Source: Polydactylus sextarius
Taxonomy: Eukaryota; Chordata; Actinopteri; Polynemidae
Assembly (NCBI GenBank): GCA_016801845.1
Contig: CM028906.1
Location: forward strand, 5,844,501-5,908,500
Length of the DNA: 64,000 nucleotides
Direction: 5' to 3'
Part shown: piece by piece, positions 10,824 through 24,554 of the stretch
Layout: each line of letters begins with the position of its first letter
How positions within the stretch are numbered: position 1 is the stretch's first letter
Translations under genes and position numbers: made by a program
The notes under the pieces: model-generated
Database searches by the model: none
What the model was told of the DNA's origin: nothing
The model's input: the letters and a program-made list of their open reading frames with translations, nothing else

Positions 10824-13800
10824 CAATTTGCACCTTTTTTGACAGGGCTGATGCCTGAGTTATGAAATTAAAGCACATAATCAGCACATCATTTTTGCAG
10901 GTGGGTAATTAATTGTCCCAACACTGTGAATCTTATCAGGTTGTTATGGATACATTAGCATTTTTAGTGTTGTAGCTGATCTAGATGGCACTACTTTTAA
11001 TTTTAAATACAGTTAAATGTAATTTAGTTGAGTTGTTCACAACCCCCCCAGAGGGTTTACATGATCAGTCTGAGGGGTCATATGATTAATGAGAACACCA
11101 CGAAATTGGGATTTATTAATTAATTCTTTGTGAGATTATTCTTAGAGATGCAGAGGGGAAATCCTCGTCATGGGAAATCCAAAAAATTCAAACATGACTG
11201 AAACATGACGAGACACCCCAGTTAAACACTGGATCTCTAATTTAATGTGATCACATAAGTATATTTTGCACAAAATTGAAGTAATACCTCATAACTGACT
11301 TAAGTAAATATACTTTGCACTGGATACTGTATATTTAGCAGCTCTTCCCTTATGAAACTGCCTTCCTACCATCAAACAGACACACACATACCTACGCACA
11401 CACACTCATACACCAGTGTAGTATTATAGTGTTTGGATGTGCCGAAGCTTGCCTCTGGCGACTCAGCATCCTCCACCCCTAAGACTCCGCCATCCCATAA
11501 AGTCTGGCGAGCTCACAGTCAGTCAGTAGTGATACATCTCACTGCTCATTTCAGCCACTCCATACCTGGAGAGAAGGGCACACTTGGCACTCAACACGCT
11601 GACCTACTTTCCACCATAAAGGCCCAGAGCATCCACTCTGCCTGGGAATCAGTCTTAAAAGTCAGACAGCTTGGTGCGGTCAGCAGAATAAGAAAGCTGA
11701 AGGATGCTGGGTAAGAGGAGTTAAAAGTGTAACTTGGGCAGCAAATGAGCTCATGATCTCAGTGAAAAGATTTGAAGTCATTCAAATGCTCCACCTTCTC
11801 TCTGTTTAGCACTTTCTACATCTCCATTTAAGGCACTTAGATGATGCTCCATCTATACCACGACAGAAGTAAAAGCTTCACTTATGTCTGAATTTACAGG
11901 CAACCAGGACTATTACTACCACTCTGATTTACAAGTATTTCGCTATTTCATAAAAGAAAAAAAAAATCAGTTCAATTTCTTCCAGTATGTGAATCAAAAA
12001 AGTGTTTAACCTTACAGGTCAGACTGCGCTGCTGGTAGTTTATTCTCAAGGTGCTGTGTATGTGTCTGTGTGTGGGTGTCATAGAGAATTAAATTCAGTT
12101 TTTAATACAAACGAAAATTTCAACTTTAAAATGGCCTCTTGCTGAATACACGAAGGAGGAGACGCTGAGTAAATATGAGAACACCACAGGAATCCACAGG
12201 CCATCCAGAATCCATACTAACGCCGTTAGCTCAGAGGGAATATATTTGCATCCGACATGAGGTGTATTCACACCACCATTTCCTATTTAATTAAGTACAT
12301 GGATTTTTAACCCCTGCTGCTCAGCTGGGGATAACAGCATCTCCACTAAATTATCTATTTCTTCCTTGCTCAGAATTTTGAAAAGATACATGTACGCGGA
12401 CACTTAATATCCCCAAATCTATTAGGAAGGTGCAGTGGAAGAGCAGAAATATACCTCCCCTGAGGTGCTGTGATGTTCTGAGATAAAAATCACACACTGT
12501 AGCAGCTCTCATACAAGTGAAAGCTGAGAAATATGACAGTGTAGTCTGTGCTGTGCCGTGTAGCCTCTCATCGTCATCTTCCTTCCCCCACTCTGTGACT
12601 CTAAGACACATTAAGAAGCTCATTTGGGCCGAATCCATTGTATAAATCTAGGATCAACAATCTCCAAGCACACAGGGTTTTTGTAAGAGTTGGCATCTCT
12701 CTTGACAGGTACAAGGCTCAGTAAACTCATGATCTCACCTCACTGCTCTGGATTTTATGTTTTTTTTTTTTGTTTCTCTTCAGTAAGTAGGAGTCTCATG
12801 AATGTGACATGTTCTCCAAAGTACATAATTTGTACCTGCCTTCCAAAGGTATGCACACAAATAAGTACAATAATAACTATAAAATAACTATTTGATGTTA
12901 CAGGACCTTCGTTTTCATAGTTACAGTAATAACCACTTAGTTGGGGGCTTTGGGAACAATCAAACTCTTGGTTAAAAGTAATCAACTCTGACAGTTAATG
13001 AAAACGGGAAATTATCGACATCCTTCGCAGTTTCTCTGTACGTAGACTTGGCGGCTCACTAACCATGTTCCATGTTCCTAACTGAATAAATTTCAAGAAA
13101 CTCAGCTTCAGAAAACACAAGTCAATGCACATTTCAATCTACATCCATCAAAATAAACAGTTAATGGAAAAACAGTCAAACCTCAAACGGTGAAGAAAAG
13201 GAAAAGGAAAAATGATGGAAGAAACATCCCATAAAAATCTGGGATCTGGTCTCTTCAGTGAACCAACAGCTTCAGTGGATGTTTAAGTCACATGCTATCT
13301 GTATGAAACAAATTATCATTAATATGTTTCCACTGATCTCTGTCGCACTTTGGGGTCAATTATTTTTTTTAGTCTCAGCCAAGCATAGTAAAACTTTCTT
13401 GAGATATTTCATGATGTTTTGAATCCCAGACACTTGTTCTCAGCTCTTTTATGTGCATAAAACCAAGTGGATGGATATCGTCTGTATAAAAATGTCACTT
13501 TCCTATAGTAATTATGACTCCTGTCATAAATACTGCAGGCATTGGAGAGCTTCGCCGCTTGTATTTGTCATTTGTAAGCAACCCACTGATGCTGTTGTTT
13601 CTTTTTGGGGAACAGCATCATATTTTCTGCTCATCATGGCATTTAGTATAAGATTCAGTAGCCATATTTTACTGTAGGTCTGCCAACATCCTGATGTAAA
13701 AAAAAAAAAAAGCCTGCAGCCCCCAGTGAATTTAAATACAAACCGCAAAGTCTCAACCAATACCTGCCCCCGCACCCTTGTCCGCCCCCGCTTCCCCCTG

Positions 13801-16641
13801 AGCTCCAATTCATTCACATTCTAAACACAGTCATTATCAAACAGTGCAAGTACAAGCACAGCACAATCATCTACATGTCTGTTTTTTCATGTCTGTCATA
13901 GCAGCTGAGGCAGGGAGCATCCTGTAGCACAGAGAATCTGTATTTACATTTAAGCACTGTTCCAAGCCCAGCTGTGCAAGACATCATGGAGCATTTATAC
14001 AGGCTAAAAGAACAGTGAGTCTGTTGGATATGGGTGCTTATTGCCTATATGTTCTCCTTCTATTACACCAAGGCTGGCATTGGTGCAGTCGATAAGCTTG
14101 TGGAATGATGTTTTAAGAGAAGATAGGTCAAGACTGAAACATACTGCAGAGCCAAAAACACAGCCCTCTACAATCCACTATAAATACACTGTTAGAGAGT
14201 GGAAAACCTAGAGAAGATGGAGAAAAGATGCTAGAAGGGAGAGACACCGAAAAGGGTAATCAATAAATCTCTAATCTCTGGAGTATTCTCTCCTCCTCTC
14301 TCCACCCCGTCCTTTCCCTCTCTGCAACCGGACACACACACACATACATAAACAAGTGCATGTACTCACGTACACACCTCCAGCTGCCTGGAGGTCTGGT
14401 CTCATTATATTGACTGGGATTGGGAGGAGACTGATTTGTTACAGCGGTGCCCTGTTTGTCAGACATGGTGACAGCAGTCATCCAGTCCCAGGGCAAAGTC
14501 AGAGTAGAGGAACCTGTTCACACGCAGTAAATATACTTCAGCTTATTTCCCTAACACCAGGTGCTAAAACACCCTCATAAATCAAGAGATACACATATGC
14601 ACATCCTAAAATGTGAATGCAGCTTTCATATTTAATGCTATACATGCTTATTTCATGACTAAGTGGCCCCATCCACTGAGTAAAGGAGGGAATTTGCGTC
14701 ATTTGACCGGCTACAGAAAGTCTTTTTCTGTGCCTCTAAATTGGTGACTCAGTTTTAAAGCCAAAGAAACCATAAAGGCCTTAATTTTTTAAAAAATTCC
14801 CCAATTTCTGAGCATCCAATTTGGAAATTATTATGAAAGTATCATATTGAAGTAAATTACCCTCAGCCTCCATTCCCCTCAAGTGTTGTCTGAGCTTAAT
14901 GTGCCCTCATTTGAGAACAGGTTCTGCTTGAGTCATTTTGCCATATGCACAGATGAACATAAAACTCATCCGGGACAGGGAGATATCAGATAATGATTTT
15001 AACAAAGGAAAGAGGCACAGAAACATTAAGTGGTTAAGGAACAGAAGGGATGGTGACCATGGACAAATGAGATAATATAAACTATTTCATACCTTCATCC
15101 TTCACTACTATTGCTATGATTATTACCTGACAGATATAGCTTACAAAAGGAAGAGTAAAAGAGTGAAGTAAACTATTATCTAGAATGGAACAAATTCAGT
15201 TTTAACCTGAATATGCACCCTACTTTGTTGAAATAGTGTTTCTGTACAACTAATTTAAAACCACAAATGTGTTCTGAATGAAATGTTATGTCAACCAGAT
15301 ACATTTTTTATTAAAATGAGAAAGTCAATTTTTCAAATTGTTGACACAGAATGTGTCATCATCTACACAATATTCACTGTAAATACATTTCACTTGTTTC
15401 CAACAAATATGTTGATCATGAAATGCAATATGAATGTATGAATATAAATATATGCAATGAGTTTTGGTTTAAAAGAAGAAGTTCACAGAGTCTTTACATA
15501 ACACATTCATTTACCTTCAACCAAAACAAGGATATTTCCTCAAGCTCAACCAGATTGCTTTTGTTATTGTTGCTAAAGTCTAATCTCAAATAGAGAACTG
15601 TGTTAATTTGTTCATTTACCTAACACTGCTACACCTGAGTGCATAGAGGAAAAAGTCTGATAAGGAGATTTTCTAATGCAAGGGTAGGTATTATATGTGG
15701 TAACATAACTGATCTCAGAATAGTAGAAGCAGCTTGAAAAGTATGCTTTTTTTGTAAAGAGATAAGGCTAGTCACCTATCAAAGACCAGTATTATCCCCA
15801 CTCTCTCTTCACTTTCCCTTTTGCTTTCTCCCACTTGTCATTCTGACCAGAAGCTAAAAAAATATCATATAACAAAATAATAAAAATTATCTCAGTTACC
15901 ACAGGGTTAAACTCAAACTAAACAGTGTCTTCTTCATTGTGAATGCACATTGTGCATCATTGTTAAGACCTCCATTTTAAATTGCACTAAGATCCCAGGA
16001 AACCATGTCATGCTGAATCCCATGAATAAATTTGATATACAAGATATTTCTCTCAATATAAGTAATACAGTGGCATAGCTTCACTGTGGCAGACGATGGG
16101 CATGCTGATGCAAAATGAATATGTGACATTGTAAGAAAAATGTTTTGTCTCACTCTGGAGGGGAAATGTCACATTTATCTTTTTTTAGGGGGTTATTCCA
16201 TCTTGCACTGCTGCAGTGAGATGTTGAACCTTTCCAGCTGTATCGTGAAGGCTGGCTGAGATTAAGAAAATGGACATCTGTCTCATAAAGTATTTAGAGA
16301 AGATATTTAAGGCTATCATGGACGTACATATGTATGCACCATGTCCATTTTCTCTTGTGTCCGATGCTACACATCAGCCAAAAATGTATCAGGACCTCCT
16401 GCAGGAATAATAGACATTAAATACTATGTTTAGATCTTCACTGAGAGAGCCACAAAAGACACAGTGTCCACAAAGCCACCTGTGACTTTACTTGTTAAAC
16501 AATTAAACTGGTGAGAGTTAATGTCTTTGGAACATAAGAAGGGAGCAGTGTTTGCACTGAAAGATGCCCCTGGTGCTATAAAATGCCCCAGTGCCTAACA
16601 ATCATTAGATATAATGATACCCACAAGGTGGGCACACATAA

Positions 16642-16681
16642 GTGTGGATGTGGATGTGGATTTTTTTTTTTTTTTTTTTTT
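16642..16681. repeat. (TGGATG)n followed by T21
   Basis: Three TGGATG-like units at 16642-16660 run straight into 21 T residues at 16661-16681. On the minus strand this reads as a poly(A) tract, but no clear retroposed gene lies beside it. Confidence 0.85.
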
Positions 16682-16805
16682 CAGGTTTGTGATGAGCTGT
16701 GTGAATACAAATCAAAAGAATACTGACGTGATATAAACATCCTCATTATTTTTCTGATCTGACACCTCTACAGCATTCTCATCTAATTAGGACAATTAAC
16801 ACTTA

Positions 16806-16846
16806 ATCATCAAGTTGGTCACTTGACCACTGACCAACTTGATGAT
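16806..16846. repeat. Perfect 16-bp hairpin, 9-base loop
   Basis: The arm atcatcaagttggtca (16806-16821) and its exact reverse complement tgaccaacttgatgat (16831-16846) flank the loop cttgaccac. The loop can also pair partly with the inner arm (ggtca/tgacc), giving two alternative folds. No TIR element or transcription unit is visible around it. Confidence 0.95.
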
Positions 16847-19023
16847 AAACAAAGTAATAAAAAGCTCCAAGCCACAGTTATGAAGACAACAAGCGAATTA
16901 AGCACCTGGAGGAAATCTACAACAACAATTTATTCTCACTATAATAAACCTGCTACCAAACACCAATTACTAATAAAGAGTCCTAACCTTGATCTCCTTT
17001 GAGAAGAAACTAACATTTTACAAGAAAAAAAGTCAGAGGCATATAAGAGGCACTGAACCAAAAAAGGGGGGTGGGGGTGTTGCCTATTTTTAGGGCCTTT
17101 GTGAGGAAATCACTTTGGGACCATAACCACGAGTCTCAACCAATTCTGGGTCAACAGCTGTTGCAGTGATGCAAGGTTGCTAAAGTGCTTTGCACAAACA
17201 GATCCAGAAGATGTAGAGTGCGTTTGCACTAATCTTGTTTAGTTGGAACTGAACTCTGTAGTGTTGATTCCCTTGTGGTTCCCAAGCTCTGGACTCTGGT
17301 GTGAATTCAGATTGATCACAGGAAGGGTACCACTGCACGTCTCATTTCATTAGTTGAAAATATTTTCACTTCATGATTTGGTTAGTGGCAAGTAACATCA
17401 CATATGAGACAGCACATCCAGAAAATACTGCATTTATTCATTCTTTCTTGAAAATAAAGGCAGGTCTTAGTGTATGGACTTTGATATTTTTGTTTGTTTC
17501 TGAATGTGATTCTTTGGGTTAATATACCGCATTATAGGTTTTTTTAGGTTATTTAAAATGCGTGGTCTATTGATGTCTGCTAATCCAGATCAATATCAAG
17601 ATAAACAGAACATGATGGTGTTCCAAGATGAATAATAAATACGTACAGTTTAAGAGAGACATCTTGCCATCTTACTCCCCAGAAGTGTTGACATATAATC
17701 TAGCAACATTTCCACCACATGTCTTTTGTTTACAATTTCTGGAACATTTGAATTTTGTTTTTTGAAGGTTTTAAACAATCCAAAATTTCTCAAGGCTGCA
17801 AAAAGGCAAAGTTCAGAACTAGTTATGCTACCAAGGTCAAAGCATCAGTGGATTATGGGTATATGGTATTTTTTAAAGGCGCTAAGAATATTAACACCTT
17901 TTAGATTTATTGTTTTTTAATGTATGTGTAAGTGTCCAGAGGGTCATTCCTCTCACATAAAAGGCTAATTATCTAAAACCCCTCCAGCTTCCATTGCTTG
18001 CAGTTATATCTAAGTAAAATCAAATAGCACTAATAGAATCAAATCAGCTACTTTAAAAGGAGCTGGATGTTAATTGCTTGCATCAGGCCCCACTTATTAA
18101 TGAACCTCTGCAAATACATAGCACAGCAAAGGGACTTAATTTAGGATATTTATCAGTGTTAGCAGTCGGCACAACTATTTTTGAGCAAAGCTAAATTAGT
18201 CAGAATAATGGAATATTTCCTGTTCTTTTCATTTGCCATTCAAGTAGTAAAACCTGGCACCACCTCAGTTTGCCAGACACACAAATTAATGTAAACATTT
18301 TTTTGTTACATTGTCACACCATTTCTACCTGTGCAACCAAAGTCATTATTCTCTAAACCTTCCTTTTCCTTTTTAGAAGCAAATATCATCCAAACCTGTA
18401 AAATATCTGTGGGCACATGATATGAAGACACAAATTATTTTACAGTTTGTGTGAAACTAATTACTCCCTTAAGAACTCATTTGAAACTCCTATTTTAAAG
18501 AGATAACTGTTACACATCTTTTAGAGTTGACACTTGCTAATTAATATTCATTGAGAACTGTACTGCGGGTGTGTCACTGCGAAGTTAAGATTGTCATAAT
18601 GTCGTACTTCCGTGTTCTTGTGCCCTTTACTTCCTCACATAGATGCATTAGCATTGAACAAGGGACAGCTGTGCTGTACCTCACGACACACATGCTTTCT
18701 CAGTTTTCCAATAATGGCACCATATTCCCATTCAGCCATCTGAATGGTTTTGAGCGCGTTCAGGTGATACTAATAAAAGACTGAAATGGCAATATCCACG
18801 GTCCATGTGCAACACTGACTTAATAAATCCCCCCTGAATGGAAACATGGACAAAAATGAAGCTACTGGCCTCACACACAGTTTCCCTGATGCTGCACACC
18901 TTTTTCTATTGTTTGCTGATAAAGGCATTGCAGATGAAAAACACCTTTGTAATATGCTGTAGAGAGAAACAAATCTCTGACGGCAAAAGTATAAGTAAAA
19001 GAGAGAGGTAAAGAGGGAGAAAG

Positions 19024-19025
<2 letters not shown>

Positions 19026-19062
<37 letters not shown>
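19026..19062. repeat. (GA)n microsatellite
   Basis: About 18 GA units lie in a wider purine-rich belt. The minus-strand frame through it reads Ser-Leu repeats and is only repeat-derived. Confidence 0.95.
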
Positions 19063-19066
<4 letters not shown>

Positions 19067-20739
19067 ATGGAAAGCTCAGTGGACAGTGACCAATGAGACG
19101 TGCGATGGAATGGTAGTTGCATTACAAATCAGAACTGGAGGACAGAGGAATGGAGATCAACGAGAGCTGGCCTGCAGACCAAGAGTGGCATAACAAATTA
19201 CTACTGGGAAAATAAGGGAGGATGGGGAAGAGAGAGAGTAGAGGGTGGGAAAAGGGGGAGCAGCAAGTAGAGCAGAGTAATAATTAGCGTAGAAGACTGC
19301 ATGACAAAATGCAGTGGTGGTGGAATAAGCAACAAAGACGTGATTGAAGGAGTCAAATAGGGAAGTGGGAGGGGAGAACAGCGCGGAGAGATGGAAATGA
19401 TCAGTTGGTCAACAAAGCGAAGAGAGTTGGGAAAAGAGATGTGAAAAATAGACTGGTAGGCTCGTTCAATCAGAGCGTTGTTAAGCTGTGGGTGGCCTCG
19501 CGCCAGGCTGCATTTTCTGTGCAGTTACAGTTACAGACACTGCACATCCCTCAATCTTCACAGCAGAAACCTGCCCTGACTCATGTTAAAACCAGCATCT
19601 GAGGACTCACACATCTCCGCAGGTCATAATGTACAGCCTGTACTAATGCTGTAATTAGCACTGCTTTTATGTAGAGAGGCATGTGGAAATGTGGAGGTCA
19701 TGGTCAAAGACGTGCAACTAATGTTTGCTGTATTTTAACTAAATCATAATTTCACAACTTACACTACACCGATAGGAATTAATCACTGAATGTAATCAGA
19801 GAATATATCAGAAATTGGTGTTATGGTTATAATCGAGACAGAAAACTACCTAAGAATCATCTCAGTTCATCAGCTAATCATTAACGTCCGAGTGCTGTTT
19901 TTTGTAGTTTTGTTTATACAGTAGCACCAAGTATCTCTTGATGCTGACTTTTGTAACTACTGAGATCTGGAAAAGCAGCAAAAAAAAAAATGGAACAAGA
20001 TCACAAGTCCTAAAGGTTTGCCAACTTTATTTGGAAGAGAAAACAGAGGAAAGTAGTAACATCTCTTGCAGTTTGGTTTCCTGTCTCAGCTTCTCAACTT
20101 TGATCCTCTGCATTCGCCCCACTTGTGCACTCAGGGATTATTAGCAGCAATTTCAGGTGTGCTCATTTTCAGTTACAACATGTTCATGATTGTGTTCGTG
20201 TTCTTTTACTGTCCTGCTGGTCCTCCTGGAAGCAATTTTCACTGTGTTCCTAGATCTCTAAAATATTTCTTAATATTTTCTGGGCTTTATTAACAAGTTC
20301 ACAGTAGTGTGATGTCGAAAGCTACAGAGAAACAAGCTGCAGCAGAGGTCCCTCATTGGGCTTGAAACGTCAACATTGCAGTTTATGTTCAGCATTTTTA
20401 ACTCCACCCAGGTGCCCAAAAATTGTTTTCTGAATCATTTTTCATCAAAAAAAATGCCTGAATACCTTAGTTAAGCTCTGGAAAATTGTTTTGCACATTT
20501 TTAATTTTCTGACATTCTGCAGACTAAATAAATGACAGTTGGAGCTGTAATGACAATTATCTTTAATCTATCAACAGCCCTCTCATCCCGGTCCTTTCTG
20601 TGCCTCGCGCCTTGTGCCTCCCTGGCACAGCCTCACTGCCTCGTCCACTGTATGCATGAGTTTGTGTGTTGTATGTGTGTTTGTAAATCCACGCCTCAGC
20701 TGCGCAAGGCCATCTATAAATCCCTTAACACTCCTTCAC

Positions 20740-21130
20740 TCTGTCTCTCTCATTCTCCCCGACGACTTCGCTGACATTTTAATTCCTTGTTTCTTAATTG
20801 TGCTGCTCTTTCCGTTCTTTCACATCTTTACCTCTCCTCCTCCTCCTCCAACTCTGATCATTAACACCATGTCCCCTCAAGCCCTCCCCCCTCGTTCTGT
20901 TACACCTCAGCTTCTCCTCCTCCTCCCCACTCTTCCTCTTTCTTTCCCCTTCATTAGCTGTCTCTTTTCCCCACAGATTCATACATCCCTCACACAATCT
21001 CTTTCTCCCCCTGTCTATCCCATTTTCTTCGCTTCTCTTACCTTGTCATCCTTTACCCTATCTGCCCTCCCTCCATCCACCTCGCCTTTCATCTCACCCT
21101 CCCCTCCTCCTCTCCCTCATCTTTCTCCAG
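20740..21130. repeat. Low-complexity pyrimidine-rich belt
   Basis: Nearly 400 bases are dominated by C and T on the plus strand, with ctcctcctcc and ccctcc clusters. It creates a long open frame with a Pro/Ser/Leu composition and no domain. Such belts can form triplex DNA, but no function is shown. Confidence 0.8.
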
Positions 21131-23413
21131 CAGTCATCAGTTCAAATCACCACTGTGTCCACCAGCCCTCTCAATAAGGCAAATCCACCCATGTGAGAGG
21201 GGCTTAGACTTGAGTGGGCTAAACCAACCCAACGCTGCCTCAAAGAGCAGACATAGAGTGGCAGTTAAGAGGAGGATTAATCAAATAAAAGGTGGGTTTT
21301 GAGATTTTTCCGCTCACATACATGCTCACGCTGCAGCTGCATAGCAGAGAGTCTACTGCCACTATATATCCAGTTGGATATGCAGGTAATAAGATGGAAG
21401 GGGTTAGCAGCACTAAATATTTCAAAAGGTCTGTGCATCAAATAGAACAGGACAGACCAGAAAACATGTGGGTTTAAAAAAAAACGGTTGGATGTTGGGT
21501 GGTGGTAGTGTTGCACTGACGAATCAAACGGCTTTGATCGCTGGCTCTCTGGAAGTGAGAGGAGTGATCAAACGCAGACTACTAATTCCTAATCAGGCAG
21601 CAGCAAAGCACTAACAGAGTTTACACTTTTTTATAGGTTGAGTTATACGAGCAATCGCTCCCTGCAGTCCAGGTGTGGTGTTTGTTTAATATGTCGATCC
21701 AGGCATTAAGAGTTAAACTGATCTTAGAGATATTTCATTTGCTTTTAATAGCCTCTTGGACAAGGAGTTCACACAGCAGTCAGAGTTTAATTTGACTCAG
21801 GAGGTGAGATTTACTCAAAAAGGAAGATTGGAGATAGATGATATTCAAGCCAGAGAAGATGAGTAAATCTGAGCTCTGATTAATAAAATAAATAAATAAA
21901 AAATGTACAAGTATGCTAACACACAGTTAGCTGAACTATTCTAAGTGTCATCAGCATAGCCACATGAATGTCAAGGGGGCAATCAGCCTCTAAATACACA
22001 GTAGGATTTTATTTCTAATTAAAGAGACCCTTCCTCGCTGCCCAATCACAGTCTCCTTAAGTAATTATCCAGATTAAGAAATCTCTTTAATTTTAAGTGT
22101 TTTTAACAGCTGGAAATACACGCTTACATTGTCCACGCGCTGCTTGTTATGTCTCAAGTGTCTCCGTTTTACTTTTTTGTTGCTCATATTTATAGCTGCA
22201 CAAAGCAAGATTTCACTCTGGGTGTACAGTGTTGCTGATCAATATCACAGACTCGACTTTCTTGTTTCAAAGAACTTAGTCCACAACCGCCCAGTATTTT
22301 CACTTTTACAAGCAAGGAAGAGCAGATAGAAATGGGCTCAGTTGACAATAGAGATGTCAAAAAAGTCTGGAAAACAGAGAAAGGAATTTCAGATTACAGC
22401 TGACAGCAAATTCAACCAGAAATGTTGCAGATACTCCCACCACTGGCCAACTGCTGTCACTTGTATTTCTTCATATTTAGTGATGCAGTGCTTCACATTG
22501 CAAACTATTGTTCTTCACCATGTTTCTACTTTTTATTTTTCTTCCATCCCTTTTTCGATTTCTTTCAACTAAAATACAGTTGATCGCACACAGACAAATT
22601 ATACATCAAAACTTGCGTTTTGGTCAGACTTGCAATGCTATTATTTTTTCTTTAGAATATGAATTTTTAATGACATAGTGAAGAAATTGCAAAAAATGTC
22701 CCATAGAGAATGAATGGGAAAAGGTGAAAAAACTTGCAAATTTTCAAGGTTTTTCAAACACCTACTGCTTTGGCATACTTTCACCTAGAGACATCATTAA
22801 AACTTTAAAATGTAGACACAAGCCTGGTCTATTGATGTGCTATTCAACCTTTTTGATATGTTGTATACTTTTTGATCAGTCACAGATCAATGACCATGAT
22901 GAATTTTGGTGTGTGTGGCCCAGAATGTTCAGGCTAGCGTGCTGAAGCTTTCACAAAATGCTCTGAAAATTTTTCTTTACACGGTGCTCACACCCACAAA
23001 TTTTACTCTACGCATATGATTTTCTCCAAAGTTGTAGACACACTTGTTGTTTCGCACGATGTGTCTATCTAAACAATAGGATTTACAACAGATTCACAAT
23101 AGGACAATAGGAGTTTTTAGGTTTTTGAACTGGCAGCCTCAAGAAAAGCAGAAATTACTGTTTTTTAACTCACTGTGTTGTCCCCATTTTTGACACTAGC
23201 AACAACAAAAACAATCACACCAATGTGTTTACTAAAGCCTTGTAGCTCTGATGGTGAAGAAATTTTGGCGATATCTCCTTTACTTTTTGAATAAATAGCA
23301 GTAGTTTGAGATGTTGGCAGAACAAGATTACCTGCTCATTTGAGTGCTGTGACTGCAAGAGCCACACGCCTGTCTCTGTGTCTCTGTATTGTCTTTGTAA
23401 TTCTCCTATTAAA

Positions 23414-23616
23414 GGAGTGCCCAGGTAGCTGAGTGGTTAGAGCACACCACCTAGGCACATAAGCCATGCAGTTATAACCAGCTTGAATCCCAGCTGTGCC
23501 AGTCATGTTTGTGCGTCATTCCCTCACTATTCTCCCCACCTGCCTGTCTGCCTTCACTTACCTATCAATAAAGGCAAAATGGCCAAATAAAAACAAACAA
23601 ACAAACAAACAAAACT
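23414..23616 (+). mobile_element. tRNA-derived SINE
   Basis: The head gcccaggtagctgagtggtt holds an RNA polymerase III A box (tagctgagtgg, 23426-23436), and a B box-like gcttgaatccc is at 23481-23491, a spacing suited to a tRNA-like promoter. The body cattccctcactattctcccc leads to tatcaataaaggcaaaatgg and then a (CAAA)n tail (23588-23614). This is the layout of an abundant teleost tRNA-derived SINE. It is nested in the composite repeat at 22594-24130. Two further fragments of similar type lie at 50049 and 60531. Confidence 0.85.
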
Positions 23617-23974
23617 AAAAAATTCTCTAACTAAAAACTTTGAACATTAATAACGACATGATTGCTGATCTCACCAAAACAAATTATACATTAAAATGTG
23701 CGTCTTGGCCAGAATATTACTTGGGTGAATTTTCATAATTCTCCACACTGAAAATGAAAGCAACGAGATGAAAAGCTGTTATTGTGAGAAAAGGAAAACA
23801 AGGGACAAGGTGAAAAGCTAAGTTTTGTCAACATAATTTGCCTAAAGTTCATTATAAAAAAAGTGGTGAAAAATGTCATCATATAAAATTTTCATCATTT
23901 CATCTTTTTGTATTCATTATTGAATGAATTATTGAATCAAAAATGATTGGATGAGGAAATAAGCTGAATTTCAC

Positions 23975-24050
23975 CATAGCATTGCAGCATTGTAGCATCC
24001 TAGCATTTTAGAAGTGTAGTATCTTATCATCGTAGCATCATGGTATCATT
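23975..24050 (+). repeat. Degenerate tagcat tandem array
   Basis: About eight imperfect copies of tagcat/agcatt occur in 75 bases with a spacing of 8-10 bases. The array appears to belong to the end of the composite repeat. Confidence 0.6.
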
Positions 24051-24554
24051 GACTGCAACAGTTGCCTCAAAGCAACAACAGTACAGGTCCTGCAGTAGCG
24101 ACTACAACAGTACACTGAATCACTCTCGCAATTTCCCACAGGGGAATAGTTTGTTTTGCATTTTTGCCAAATTTTTCAATGTTACACCATGGTCCCTGAC
24201 ATTGTTTAACCCCCAAAGACGAGTGTCAAACATCATGTTTCTCATGTGTTACTTGGGGAGTTAACAGCCTCTTCACTCTTTCACCAAACTGTAAAGAGTT
24301 TTTTTTTTTTTTTGGTGACATTTGTGACCGTGCAATAGTTTCTCAATAGCACTCTCTATGACCATCATTACAGAAAGCATGTAGGAGAGGTAGTGAGAAT
24401 GTAAGTGAAAATATCACTTAGCAACATACTCTCTTATTATTCATAGAACTCTGACCTTCGATAGATTTCAGGAGCTAGTATTATCACTTTGAGTTTATAT
24501 TCCACTCATTGATGGTATTTCGTGCCTAAATTCATGAGTAATGACAAAAAACAT

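Larger units (their letters stand above)
8116..16641. other. Long non-coding stretch with simple repeats
   Basis: No recognised gene lies here. It holds a short (CT)n at 9597, a (GAAA)n at 10114, a compound TA/CA/CATA microsatellite at 10499, an A19 run at 10805, a weak exon-like island at 11433-11711, and a C-rich patch near 13720-13800. Remaining frames are short and unlike known proteins. Intron or intergenic DNA is the likeliest reading. Confidence 0.5.
16682..22590. other. Non-coding stretch with purine and pyrimidine tracts
   Basis: The stretch contains a perfect hairpin (16806-16846), a (GA)n tract (19026-19062) inside a purine-rich belt of about 400 bp (19000-19400), and a pyrimidine-rich belt (20740-21130) made of CTCC/CTTC repeats. 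The 187-codon frame at 20614-21177 is largely the pyrimidine belt read as Pro/Ser/Leu and is not a gene. An AATAAA-rich patch lies at 21883-21904. No exon or RNA gene is recognised. Confidence 0.5.
22594..24130 (+). repeat. Composite interspersed repeat with ~1.1-kb-spaced direct repeats
   Basis: The block acaaattatacatcaaaact at 22594 recurs, slightly diverged, at 23679 (acaaattatacattaaaatg), and the similarity continues on both sides (gatc-g/t-cac upstream, gcgttttggtcaga versus gcgtcttggccaga downstream). The interval contains text typical of a fish DNA-element family, such as 'catagagaatgaatgggaaa'. A SINE is inserted at 23414-23616, before the second copy. The 3' part ends in a degenerate tagcat array. 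This is either two tandem copies of one unit or one element with internal direct repeats. Outer limits are approximate. Confidence 0.55.

Noticed and set aside
12226..12300. tRNA-like start 'gccgttagctcagaggg'
   Set aside because: It resembles an A box, but no B box or acceptor stem follows, and no cloverleaf can be drawn.
20614..21177. 187-codon plus-strand open frame
   Set aside because: It is read through a pyrimidine-rich belt, giving Pro/Ser/Leu residues and no domain. Overlapping frames are also open for the same reason.
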